From LSUCC0057 sp042091915 (GTDB lineage: Bacteria > Pseudomonadota > Gammaproteobacteria > Pseudomonadales > Porticoccaceae): a stretch of DNA of 13,771 nt. This document shows, one piece after another, positions 5,858 to 13,215 of this stretch. Positions within the stretch are counted from its first letter, which is position 1. Each line of letters opens with the position of its first letter. The stretch is taken from assembly GCA_042091915.1 (NCBI GenBank), contig JBELGO010000045.1, positions 1 through 13,771 on the forward strand. Direction: 5' to 3'. The notes under the pieces are model-generated. The model made no database searches. It saw only the letters and a program-made list of their open reading frames with translations, and was not told where the DNA came from. Both the position numbers and the translations under genes were made by a program.

Positions 5858-6952
5858 ATGAGATACGCCAATATTACCGGTTGGGGAAAATACGTTCCTC
5901 CCGCAGTAATGAGCAATCATGACTTGGCTTCAGTGGTTGAAACATCAGACGAGTGGATTCGCTCCCGTTCGGGTATTGAAAGGCGTCACTACAGCCACCT
6001 GACAACCGGTGAAATGGCCTGGCAAGCGGCAGAGCAGGCGCTTGCTGCGGCAGGTGTGGCGGCTGAATCAATTGATATGCTGATACTCGGCACTACCACG
6101 GGTAGTGATCTCTGCCCCAACACCGCCACGTTTGTGTTGGATAAGTTAGGTGCTGGCAATGCGGGCTGTATGGATCTTAACAGTGCTTGTACTAGCTGGT
6201 TTTACGCGTTCTCTAATGCCACCGCCATGGTGCGCAGCGGCCAAATTGAGCGGGCACTGGTGATTGGTGCAGAGCATCTCTCTATTGTCATGAATTGGCA
6301 TGAGCGCAGCACCGCTGTGTTGTTTGGCGATGGCGCCGGCGCAGTGGTTATCGAAGCCAGCGATGAGCCGAGCGGTTTATTGCAGAGCTCTTGGAGTGTG
6401 GTCCGCGATACTCGTGAAACGCTGGAGATGAAAGGGCTTGGAGTCAATTCAGCTAATCTATTCAGGTCGCCTCAACGCCATCTCGCATTTGATGGCCAGT
6501 CTATCTTTAAAAATGCGGTCAAAGGCATGGCGGATGCCTGTATTGACGTCCTCGATAAAGCGGGCATGAGTGTGGACGATATCGACTTGTTTATCCCGCA
6601 TCAGGCCAATATCCGTATTATTGAAGCTCTCGCCAAACGTTTAGACTTTCCTGTTGAAAAAATTATTGTGCGTATCCAGGAGTACGCCAATACCTCGGCA
6701 GCATCGATTCCGCTGGCACTGACTGACGCATTAGAGGCGGGGCGTGTAAAGCCTGGCATGAACATATTGACCGCGACCTTTGGCGGCGGCCTAACCTGTG
6801 GCGCTGGCATTATCAAATGGGGCGAGCGCACAGAAGCGCTGGCGCGCGCAGAGATTACTGCGGCTAATTTCGAGGGCAACGTTTTCGATCTGATGCAAGA
6901 GAGTTTTAACTATCACGGTATTGACGTCAGCCATCTACTCAGTGGGGAGTAA
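5858..6952 (+). CDS. Beta-ketoacyl-ACP synthase III family protein (FabH-like) with C-terminal extension
   Basis: This is a thiolase-fold KAS III enzyme, a family that condenses an acyl-CoA or acyl-ACP primer with malonyl-ACP to start chains. The catalytic triad is intact: Cys111 (NSACTSW), His248 (PHQANIR) and Asn278 (YANTSAAS). DEWIRSRSGIERRH (31-44), FGDGAGAVV and the FGGGLTCG loop (308-315) also match. At 364 residues it is about 47 longer than E. coli FabH (317). The body ends at about IIKWGERTE (325), followed by a roughly 40-residue tail containing ANFEGNVFDLMQESFNYHG. E. coli Phe87, which lines the acyl pocket, corresponds to Cys86. ATG 5858 has GAGG 5 nt upstream. The gene lies outside any plsX-fabD-acpP cluster, so it is probably a second KAS III with a special primer, not the housekeeping FabH; the substrate cannot be told from sequence. 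Confidence 0.9.
   Translation: MRYANITGWGKYVPPAVMSNHDLASVVETSDEWIRSRSGIERRHYSHLTTGEMAWQAAEQALAAAGVAAESIDMLILGTTTGSDLCPNTATFVLDKLGAGNAGCMDLNSACTSWFYAFSNATAMVRSGQIERALVIGAEHLSIVMNWHERSTAVLFGDGAGAVVIEASDEPSGLLQSSWSVVRDTRETLEMKGLGVNSANLFRSPQRHLAFDGQSIFKNAVKGMADACIDVLDKAGMSVDDIDLFIPHQANIRIIEALAKRLDFPVEKIIVRIQEYANTSAASIPLALTDALEAGRVKPGMNILTATFGGGLTCGAGIIKWGERTEALARAEITAANFEGNVFDLMQESFNYHGIDVSHLLSGE
6944..6949 (+). promoter_or_regulatory. dnaE ribosome binding site inside the 3' end of the KAS III-like gene
   Basis: GGGGAG forms part of the last codons of the upstream gene and sits 9 nt before the GTG at 6959. No other good start is nearby, so it supports the GTG start of dnaE and suggests translational coupling. 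Confidence 0.6.
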
Positions 6953-6958
6953 TTAATA

Positions 6959-9900
6959 GTGGACGAGCAGCGCTCAATCAGCCCGTTTGTTCACTTAAGG
7001 TTGCACTCGGAGTACAGCCTGGTAGATGGTTTGGTGCGCGTGAAGCCCCTCGTGGCGCGCGCTGCAGAGCTGGCAATGCCGGCTGTAGCCCTGACCGACT
7101 TCAGTAACTTCTTTGCTTTAATTAAGTTTTATAAGGCGGCCAGGGCGGCAGGTATCAAACCTATTATTGGCGCTGATTTGGCTGTGCTTGAAGAGGCCGA
7201 TAGCGATCCCTACAACTTATTATTTTTGGTCGCCGATCAACAGGGTTACCAAAATCTCACCGCGCTAATTTCACGGGCATGGAAAGAGGGGCAGCGCCAG
7301 GGCCAACCGCATTTGCACCGCAGTTGGTTGGCTGAGCACAGCGAGGGATTAATTGTTCTTTCCAGTGGTCGCTACGGCCCACTCGGCAGTGCGTTGGCCA
7401 ACGACAACCACGAGCGCGCGGATCAACAGTTGTCGCAGTGGCAGGCGCTTTATCCCAACCGTTTTTATCTAGAAGNNNNNNNNNNAGTGCAGCGCACAGG
7501 GCGTGCCGGGGATGAAGATCACTTGCATGCAGCTGTCGCGCTCAGCCAGCGCAGCGGTTGCCCACTGGTGGCAACAAACGATGTGCGTTTTTTGACCGCG
7601 GATGAATTCGATGCCCACGAGGCGCGTGTCTGTATCACCGAAGGGCGCACACTCGATGATCCGCGCCGAGAGCGCCGTTACTCTGAGCAACAGTATCTGC
7701 GCAGCGGTGCAGAGATGGCTGAGCTCTTCAGTGATCTCCCCGAGGCGCTGGAAAATACTTTAGTGATCGCCCAGCGTTGCTCTGTCACGTTGCGCTTGGG
7801 TGAGTACTTCCTGCCGGACTATCCGATTCCCGATGGCCTGACCATGGCCGAATACTTTATCCAGCTTTCAGAGCGCGGGCTCGAAGAGCGTTTAACGTTT
7901 CTTTTTGATCAGCAAGCGGCTGAGTTTCCCTCGATTCGCGAAAATTATTATGCACGCTTAAAGTTCGAGCTCGACATCATTATTCAGATGGGGTTCCCCG
8001 GCTATTTTCTGATTGTGATGGACTTTATTCAGTGGGCAAAAGATAACGGTATTCCCGTCGGTCCAGGGCGTGGTTCGGGTGCCGGTTCGCTGGTTGCTTA
8101 CGCGCTGAAAATTACTGATCTAGACCCGATTGAGTACGACTTGCTGTTTGAGCGGTTCCTCAATCCCGAACGTGTATCGATGCCTGACTTCGATATCGAT
8201 TTCTGTATGGATGGTCGCGATCGGGTTATCAATTATGTCGCTGAGCGCTACGGGCGCGATGCGGTGTCACAAATTGTCACGTTTGGCACCATGGCTGCTA
8301 AAGCGGTGGTGCGCGACGTTGCACGGGTGCAGGGCAAATCTTACGGATTGGCCGATAAACTCTCAAAAATGATCCCTTTTGAAGTGGGCATGACCTTGGC
8401 CAAGGCGCTCGAACAAGAAGAAGCTCTGCGCGAGTTTCTTGCCGAGGATGAAGAGGCCGCTGAAATTTGGGCGATGGCTGAACAGCTCGAGGGCGTAGCC
8501 CGCAACTGTGGCAAACACGCGGGTGGTGTGGTCATTGCGCCAACGACGATCACCGACTTTTCGCCGATCTACTGCGACGATGGCGGCGGGAGCATGGTCA
8601 CCCAGTTTGATAAAAACGATGTTGAAGAGGCCGGCCTGGTTAAATTTGATTTCCTCGGTCTGCGCACTCTGACAATCGTCGACTGGGCTGTTGCGATGGT
8701 CAATGAGCGTCGCCGCTCAAGCGGTGAAGAACTGCTCAATATCGAGGCCATACCGCTCGATGACAAAGCTTCCTACCAGTTGATGCAAAGTGGCGATACC
8801 ACTGCGGTTTTCCAGCTGGAATCTCGCGGCATGAAAGAGCTTATTCGCAAGCTAGGCCCTGACCGCTTCGAAGATATCGTGGCACTGGTCGCCCTGTTTC
8901 GACCTGGCCCATTGCAGTCGGGCATGGTCGACGATTTTATCAACCGCAAAAAGGGCCGCGCTGAGGTTAGCTATCCGCATCCACAGTACCAACACGACTG
9001 TTTGAAACCAGCACTAGAGCCCACTTACGGCATCATTCTCTACCAAGAGCAGGTGATGCAAATTGCTCAAGAGATGGGGGGGTACACGCTCGGTGGAGCC
9101 GATCTACTGCGCCGCGCGATGGGTAAAAAGAAACCCGAAGAGATGGCCAAGCAGCGCGAGCTGTTTATGGCGGGAAGCACCGCCAAAGGTTTCGATCACG
9201 ACCTGGCTTCAAATATTTTTGATTTGATGGAGAAGTTTGCCGGCTACGGTTTTAACAAGTCGCACTCTGCTGCCTACGCGCTGGTTGCTTATCAGACCGC
9301 GTGGCTCAAAGCCCACTACCCAGCCCAGTTCATGGCGGCGACGATCTCATCCGATATGGATAAGACGGATAAAGTGGTCACTTTCATTGATGAGTGCCGC
9401 ACGATGGGGGTCGACCTGCTGCCACCGGATGTCAACGGCGGCCTATTTAAGTTTAGTGTTAATGACAAAGATCAAATCATCTACGGCCTGGGTGCGATTA
9501 AAGGGCTGGGTGAAGGCCCGATCGAGAACATCATTGCGGTCCGCGAGGCGACGGGCCCGTTTAAAGATCTCTTCGATTTTTGTACCCGTATCGATATACG
9601 CAAGGTCAATAAACGTGCGCTTGATGCGATGATCCGCAGTGGTGCACTGGACAGTATTGGCCCCGCAGGGGAGGTCGGTTACGCTCGCGCCGTTATGCTG
9701 GCCGCCCTGGAGGAGGCCGTTAAATTAGCTGACCAGCAGGAGCGCAACGCCAGTGCCGGCATGACAGATCTGTTTGGCGAGAGTATCCAAAGTGCCCCAG
9801 AATTTAACTACGACAGTTACCGCCAAACTAAACCGCTGACCGCTAAGGAGCGGCTCAATGGTGAGAGAGAGACCTTGGGGCTATTCTTAACCGGCCATCC

Positions 9901-10471
9901 CATTGACGAGTACGAAGAAGAGCTTAAACAGATGGTGCCGCGCCGCATAGTCGATCTGCGTCCGGGCAAAGAGCGCGGTGTAGTGGCCGGTATGGTCGTC
10001 GCCATGCGCACCATGAAGAACAAACGCGGCGAAACATTCGCCTTTGTAACACTAGACGATAAGAGCGGTCGTATCGAGCTGTCTATTTTTGCCGAAAAAT
10101 ACCAAGCCTATCGAGACATACTAGTTAAAGATGCTCTGTTAGTGGTGGATGGAGGAATCCAAGAAGACGACTACAGCGGCGGACTCAAGGTTGTCGTTGA
10201 GTCGGTACAGTCTATCGTCGATGCGCGCGCCGCCAAACTTTCGCATATGGCGATTAAGGTCGATCAGCAACACGCTTGGGTCGAACCCATGGCCGACCTG
10301 CTCACGCCGTATCAATCGGGCAACTGTGCTGTCTATGTGGACTATACCAATCAGCAGGGTGCAGCCACGCTGCTGCTCGGCAGTGAGTGGCGAGTTCGCC
10401 CCAGCGATGAACTGATTCAAACGTTGCGCGACCAGTTTGGTCGCAGCTCGGTGCAGCTGCACTACCGCTAA
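6959..10471 (+). CDS. dnaE: DNA polymerase III subunit alpha
   Basis: DnaE is the catalytic subunit of the replicative polymerase. Order of domains: PHP (FVHLRLHSEYSLVDGL, then ALTDFSNFF, lacking the usual metal-site His as in E. coli, so probably structural); palm and fingers with GPGRGSGAGSLVAYALKITD, PDFDIDF (catalytic Asp406 and Asp408 in gap-corrected numbering) and KFDFLGLRT (Asp560); EKFAGYGFNKSHSAAYA; a helix-hairpin-helix region; an internal clamp-binding segment (MTDLF, about 9761-9775); an OB fold (GVVAGMVVAMRT to DDYSGGLKVV); and the C-terminal tau-binding region. Start is GTG with GGGGAG upstream. Ten Ns at 7476-7485 interrupt the PHP part. Reading through gives 1170 codons, but the true protein is probably 1166 residues. 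E. coli DnaE is 1160. The start is 6 nt after the KAS III-like gene. Confidence 0.97.
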   Translation: MDEQRSISPFVHLRLHSEYSLVDGLVRVKPLVARAAELAMPAVALTDFSNFFALIKFYKAARAAGIKPIIGADLAVLEEADSDPYNLLFLVADQQGYQNLTALISRAWKEGQRQGQPHLHRSWLAEHSEGLIVLSSGRYGPLGSALANDNHERADQQLSQWQALYPNRFYLEXXXXVQRTGRAGDEDHLHAAVALSQRSGCPLVATNDVRFLTADEFDAHEARVCITEGRTLDDPRRERRYSEQQYLRSGAEMAELFSDLPEALENTLVIAQRCSVTLRLGEYFLPDYPIPDGLTMAEYFIQLSERGLEERLTFLFDQQAAEFPSIRENYYARLKFELDIIIQMGFPGYFLIVMDFIQWAKDNGIPVGPGRGSGAGSLVAYALKITDLDPIEYDLLFERFLNPERVSMPDFDIDFCMDGRDRVINYVAERYGRDAVSQIVTFGTMAAKAVVRDVARVQGKSYGLADKLSKMIPFEVGMTLAKALEQEEALREFLAEDEEAAEIWAMAEQLEGVARNCGKHAGGVVIAPTTITDFSPIYCDDGGGSMVTQFDKNDVEEAGLVKFDFLGLRTLTIVDWAVAMVNERRRSSGEELLNIEAIPLDDKASYQLMQSGDTTAVFQLESRGMKELIRKLGPDRFEDIVALVALFRPGPLQSGMVDDFINRKKGRAEVSYPHPQYQHDCLKPALEPTYGIILYQEQVMQIAQEMGGYTLGGADLLRRAMGKKKPEEMAKQRELFMAGSTAKGFDHDLASNIFDLMEKFAGYGFNKSHSAAYALVAYQTAWLKAHYPAQFMAATISSDMDKTDKVVTFIDECRTMGVDLLPPDVNGGLFKFSVNDKDQIIYGLGAIKGLGEGPIENIIAVREATGPFKDLFDFCTRIDIRKVNKRALDAMIRSGALDSIGPAGEVGYARAVMLAALEEAVKLADQQERNASAGMTDLFGESIQSAPEFNYDSYRQTKPLTAKERLNGERETLGLFLTGHPIDEYEEELKQMVPRRIVDLRPGKERGVVAGMVVAMRTMKNKRGETFAFVTLDDKSGRIELSIFAEKYQAYRDILVKDALLVVDGGIQEDDYSGGLKVVVESVQSIVDARAAKLSHMAIKVDQQHAWVEPMADLLTPYQSGNCAVYVDYTNQQGAATLLLGSEWRVRPSDELIQTLRDQFGRSSVQLHYR
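7476..7485. other. Assembly gap (10 N) inside dnaE, probably a false gap
   Basis: Ten undetermined bases separate ...ctagaag from agtgcagcgc... Deleting the Ns and merging the shared AG on both flanks removes 12 nt, exactly four codons. It restores FYLEVQRTGRAGDED, the form expected from homologous DnaE proteins. The Ns are most likely a placeholder joining two contigs that really overlap by 2 nt, not missing sequence. Confidence 0.85.
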
Positions 10472-10506
10472 GAGTAGTTAACTGCAGAGCCAACAGCCTC
10501 GAGCAG

Positions 10507-10515
10507 TGATAGAAT
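10507..10515 (+). promoter_or_regulatory. Candidate extended -10 promoter for accA
   Basis: TGATAGAAT fits the extended -10 pattern TGnTATAAT with one mismatch in the hexamer (TAGAAT). No clear -35 hexamer is present upstream, which extended -10 promoters can do without. Initiation would be near 10522, leaving about a 30-nt leader before the accA ATG. It lies in the 80-nt gap after dnaE. Confidence 0.4.
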
Positions 10516-10551
10516 GACACCTAAGTGAACCAAAATTGAGAGCTGAGCACC

Positions 10552-11505
10552 ATGAACCTCAACTACCTTACCTTTGAACAGCCCATCGCTGAGCTAGAGG
10601 CAAAGATCGAAGAGCTGCAACTCGTCGGCAGTGACAACAAGTTAAATATTGCTGATGAAGTAGAAAAGCTGCGCACAAAGTCGACTAAATTAACCGAGTC
10701 TATTTACGCCAAACTCACCGCCTGGCAGATTGTTCAGGTCGCGCGCCATCCTCAGCGCCCCTATGCTTTAGACTACATCGAGCGAGTCTTCGACGACTGG
10801 GACGAACTGCACGGCGATCGTCATTTCGGCGATGATCAGGCAATTGTCGGAGGAGTCGCTCGGCTCAACGGCCGTCCGGTAGTGGTTATTGGCGAAGAGA
10901 AGGGCCGCGGTGTCAGCGAAAAAGTAAAACGCAATTTTGGCATGCCGCGCCCAGAGGGCTACCGCAAGGCGCTGCGTCTAATGGAGTTGGCAGAGCGGTT
11001 TAATATGCCTGTCATCACCCTGATAGATACCCCTGGGGCCTACCCGGGGATCGACTCGGAAGAGCGCAATATCTCCGAGGCTATTGCTCGCAACTTGGCG
11101 GTCATGTCGCGTCTCAAGACACCCATTATCTGCACGGTGATTGGCGAGGGTAGCAGTGGTGGAGCTTTGGCTATCGGTGTCGGCGATAAAATTAACATGC
11201 TCCAGTACGCCACCTATTTTGTTATTTCTCCAGAGGGCTGCGCCAACATAATCTGGAAAACCAGTGAGAAAGCACCGGATGCCGCCGAGGCGATGGGTGT
11301 CACTTCAAGCAATCTAGAGAAGCTAGGTATTGTCGATCAAACTGTTCCCGAGCCCTTGGGCGGCGCCCACCGCGACATAGAAACGATGGCCGCTACACTC
11401 AAGGCGACACTCTCAGCTCAGCTTGATGAGCTGACAGCAGTGCCGATAGATACGCTGCTAGAAACACGCTTTGAACGGCTGATGAACTATGGCCGTCCGG
11501 CTTAG
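10552..11505 (+). CDS. accA: Acetyl-CoA carboxylase carboxyltransferase subunit alpha
   Basis: AccA pairs with AccD to transfer CO2 from carboxybiotin to acetyl-CoA, making malonyl-CoA for fatty acid synthesis. The 317-residue product (319 in E. coli) has the N-terminal helical hairpin (YLTFEQPIAELEAKIEEL), then the crotonase-like domain with ELHGDRHFGDDQAIVGG, RNFGMPRPEGYRKALRLM, ITLIDTPGAYPGID, GGALAIGVGDKINMLQY, VISPEGCANIIWK and EPLGGAHRD. It departs from the usual family sequence at places I would expect to be almost fixed: IGEEKGRG (Glu115, Glu116) where homologs have IGHQKGRE, and GEGSSGGAL (Ser201) where homologs have GEGGSGGAL. The frame is intact and the rest is canonical, so it is probably functional. 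ATG 10552 has only a weak GAG-rich Shine-Dalgarno. dnaE-accA adjacency is standard, but tilS does not follow as in Pseudomonas. Confidence 0.95.
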   Translation: MNLNYLTFEQPIAELEAKIEELQLVGSDNKLNIADEVEKLRTKSTKLTESIYAKLTAWQIVQVARHPQRPYALDYIERVFDDWDELHGDRHFGDDQAIVGGVARLNGRPVVVIGEEKGRGVSEKVKRNFGMPRPEGYRKALRLMELAERFNMPVITLIDTPGAYPGIDSEERNISEAIARNLAVMSRLKTPIICTVIGEGSSGGALAIGVGDKINMLQYATYFVISPEGCANIIWKTSEKAPDAAEAMGVTSSNLEKLGIVDQTVPEPLGGAHRDIETMAATLKATLSAQLDELTAVPIDTLLETRFERLMNYGRPA

Positions 11506-11524
11506 ATAGCCCGTTCAGCAGAGA

Positions 11525-12103
11525 ATGGACGACAGCGCACAACTGCGTGCGATAGAACAGACTTTTTCTGAGCTGTTTGGCACCCAATATCAGACCCGTC
11601 TGATCGGTGGTGCCGATGAGCCTTTCTATCGTGCTGCCGCCACTCCACAAGATGAGCATCACCTTTACTATCGCGGCGACTTCCCCGCGAGCGCACTGCA
11701 TGAAATTGCTCACTGGTGTATTGCCGGCGAGCAGCGCCGCCAGCGTGATGATTTTGGCTACTGGTACGAGCCTGGCGAGCGTTGTGCTGAGCGCCAGCGT
11801 CAATTTGAGGCGGCGGAAGTTGCCCCTCAAGCGCTGGAGTGGTTGTTTGCGCGCGCCTGCGGGCGCTCATTTCAACTCAGTGTCGATAACTTTGCACTAG
11901 ACAATCGTCCGCCAGCGTATTTTGCCGAGGCTGTCCTGCACCAGCTTCAGCAGTGGTTGGCTACCGCAACTCTGCCCAAGCGCGGCGCACTCTTTGCCCA
12001 CAGCCTTGCCGAGCAACTTTTGCCGGTCGATCAGCTAGAGAACTTAATGGTTAGCAGAACCTACACCCTGCGAGATTTGTTGACTCAGGAGTGCGTGGCG
12101 TGA
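11525..12103 (+). CDS. epmC: Elongation factor P hydroxylase EpmC (YfcM family)
   Basis: EpmC is an iron-dependent, non-canonical hydroxylase that adds a hydroxyl to the beta-lysylated lysine of elongation factor P, after EpmA and EpmB have acted. The 192-residue product contains the family core: EPFYRAAATPQDEHHLYYRGDF, then the metal-binding SALHEIAHWCIAG with His59, Glu60 and His63, FGYWYEPG, QFEAAEVAPQALEWLF with Glu98 as likely third ligand, and a conserved VDNF. It closely follows E. coli YfcM (182 residues) with a slightly longer C-terminus. It starts 19 nt after accA with a weak ribosome site (AGAGA), and its stop overlaps the pdxB start as GTGA. No efp, epmA or epmB is in this window. 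In E. coli epmC also lies near pdxB, so the association is old. Confidence 0.92.
   Translation: MDDSAQLRAIEQTFSELFGTQYQTRLIGGADEPFYRAAATPQDEHHLYYRGDFPASALHEIAHWCIAGEQRRQRDDFGYWYEPGERCAERQRQFEAAEVAPQALEWLFARACGRSFQLSVDNFALDNRPPAYFAEAVLHQLQQWLATATLPKRGALFAHSLAEQLLPVDQLENLMVSRTYTLRDLLTQECVA
12087..12091 (+). promoter_or_regulatory. Ribosome binding site that decides the pdxB start
   Basis: AGGAG ends on the first base of an upstream in-frame GTG at 12091, so it cannot serve that codon. It stands 8 nt before the GTG at 12100, the correct spacing. The start at 12100 overlaps the epmC stop as GTGA. Confidence 0.7.
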
Positions 12104-13215
12104 GCCGGTCATTGAAAATTGTAGCCGATGAAAATATGCCCAATTTGCACGCCCAATTTGCTCCTTGGGGTGAAATTACGGCGTTGCCCGGGCGCAATAT
12201 TTGCGCTACCGATCTGACTGGCTGCGATATTCTCTTGGTGCGCTCGGTGACCCGTGTTGATGCGGCGCTGTTAGCCAACAGCTCAGTGCAGTTTGTCGGC
12301 TCAGCCACTATTGGCACCGACCACATCGATCTAGAGTATTTGGCTGCGGCGAATATCGCTTTTGCCCATGCGCCGGGCTGTAATGCGGCCAGTGTTGAGC
12401 AGTACGACTTGGCCGCCATGGCTTATCTGCGCCCCAACTGGCGTCAGCAGCGTGTCGGCGTGCTCGGTGGCGGCAATGTCGGTGGTCGCATCGCAACCAC
12501 GCTGATGGCGCTGGGGGTGGATGTGGTGGTGTGTGATCCCTTTCTCGACTCAGTGAGAGTGCCCTGGCCGTTGGTGAGGCTAGAGGCGCTACTGCAGTGC
12601 GACATTATTCTTCTTCACGCACCATTGACAGAGAGAGGAGCCCATCCTACACACCATCTGATAGGTGCCTCTGAGTTAGCTCTGCTTAAACCTAACGCGT
12701 TGTTGCTCAATGCTGGGCGCGGAGCGGTGATCGACAACCTAGCGCTGCTCGATTATCTCGATACTGCCCGCGGTTGCGATGTGGTGCTCGACGTCTGGGA
12801 GCAAGAGCCACTGGTCGAAGCGGCGCTGCTAGACAAGGTCGCCTTGGGTACGCCGCATATAGCCGGTTATAGCCTGCAGGGGCGCAGTAATGGAACAGCC
12901 ATGGTAGCTGCTGCGCTGGCGCAGCACTTAGGCGAGAGCGTGGTTAACAGCGGCCAACAGGAACGAGTTGAAACGCTCGCCGGGGTGAGTGATCTCAACG
13001 CTGCAATTGCGGCCACTTATTCGGTGGCTGCTGACGACCAACGCTTGCGCGCGGCATTGCTGGGGCAGGGTGGCCTCGACGAGCGCCGAGCGCTATTTGA
13101 TCAGTTGCGCCGCCACTACCCAGCGCGCAATGAATTCAGCTGTTATCAACTCTCGGCCACCGACAGTTCACTGCGACAAGCCGCGCAGCAGCTAGGCTTT
13201 CAGTTGGCCGATTAA
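12100..13215 (+). CDS. pdxB: 4-phosphoerythronate dehydrogenase PdxB
   Basis: PdxB oxidises 4-phospho-D-erythronate in the DXP-dependent route to pyridoxal 5'-phosphate. It belongs to the NAD-dependent D-2-hydroxyacid dehydrogenases. The 371-residue product shows KIVADENMP at the N-terminus, substrate-loop SATIGTDHID (68-77), the nucleotide-binding VGVLGGGNVGGRI (119-131) with acidic residue Asp147 in CDP, and the catalytic set Arg207 (NAGRGAVID), Glu236 (DVWEQEP) and His253 (TPHIAGYS), equivalent to R208, E237 and H254 in E. coli. The PdxB-specific C-terminal dimerisation domain (about 285-371, LRRHYPARNEF) separates it from SerA or GhrB. GTG 12100 is chosen over GTG 12091 because AGGAG is correctly spaced only for the former. 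Its TAA stop overlaps the alaA stop on the other strand. Confidence 0.96.
   Translation: MSRSLKIVADENMPNLHAQFAPWGEITALPGRNICATDLTGCDILLVRSVTRVDAALLANSSVQFVGSATIGTDHIDLEYLAAANIAFAHAPGCNAASVEQYDLAAMAYLRPNWRQQRVGVLGGGNVGGRIATTLMALGVDVVVCDPFLDSVRVPWPLVRLEALLQCDIILLHAPLTERGAHPTHHLIGASELALLKPNALLLNAGRGAVIDNLALLDYLDTARGCDVVLDVWEQEPLVEAALLDKVALGTPHIAGYSLQGRSNGTAMVAAALAQHLGESVVNSGQQERVETLAGVSDLNAAIAATYSVAADDQRLRAALLGQGGLDERRALFDQLRRHYPARNEFSCYQLSATDSSLRQAAQQLGFQLAD

Noticed and set aside
9237..9632. Plus-strand open frame of about 131 codons inside dnaE in another frame
   Set aside because: The conserved DnaE reading covers this stretch completely (EKFAGYGFNKSHSAAYA onwards); the alternative has no family signature.
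11399..11870. Two long minus-strand open frames (about 122 and 143 codons) across the end of accA and the start of epmC
   Set aside because: They lie opposite clearly conserved coding sequence, have no recognisable domain, and look like by-products of codon composition in the real genes.
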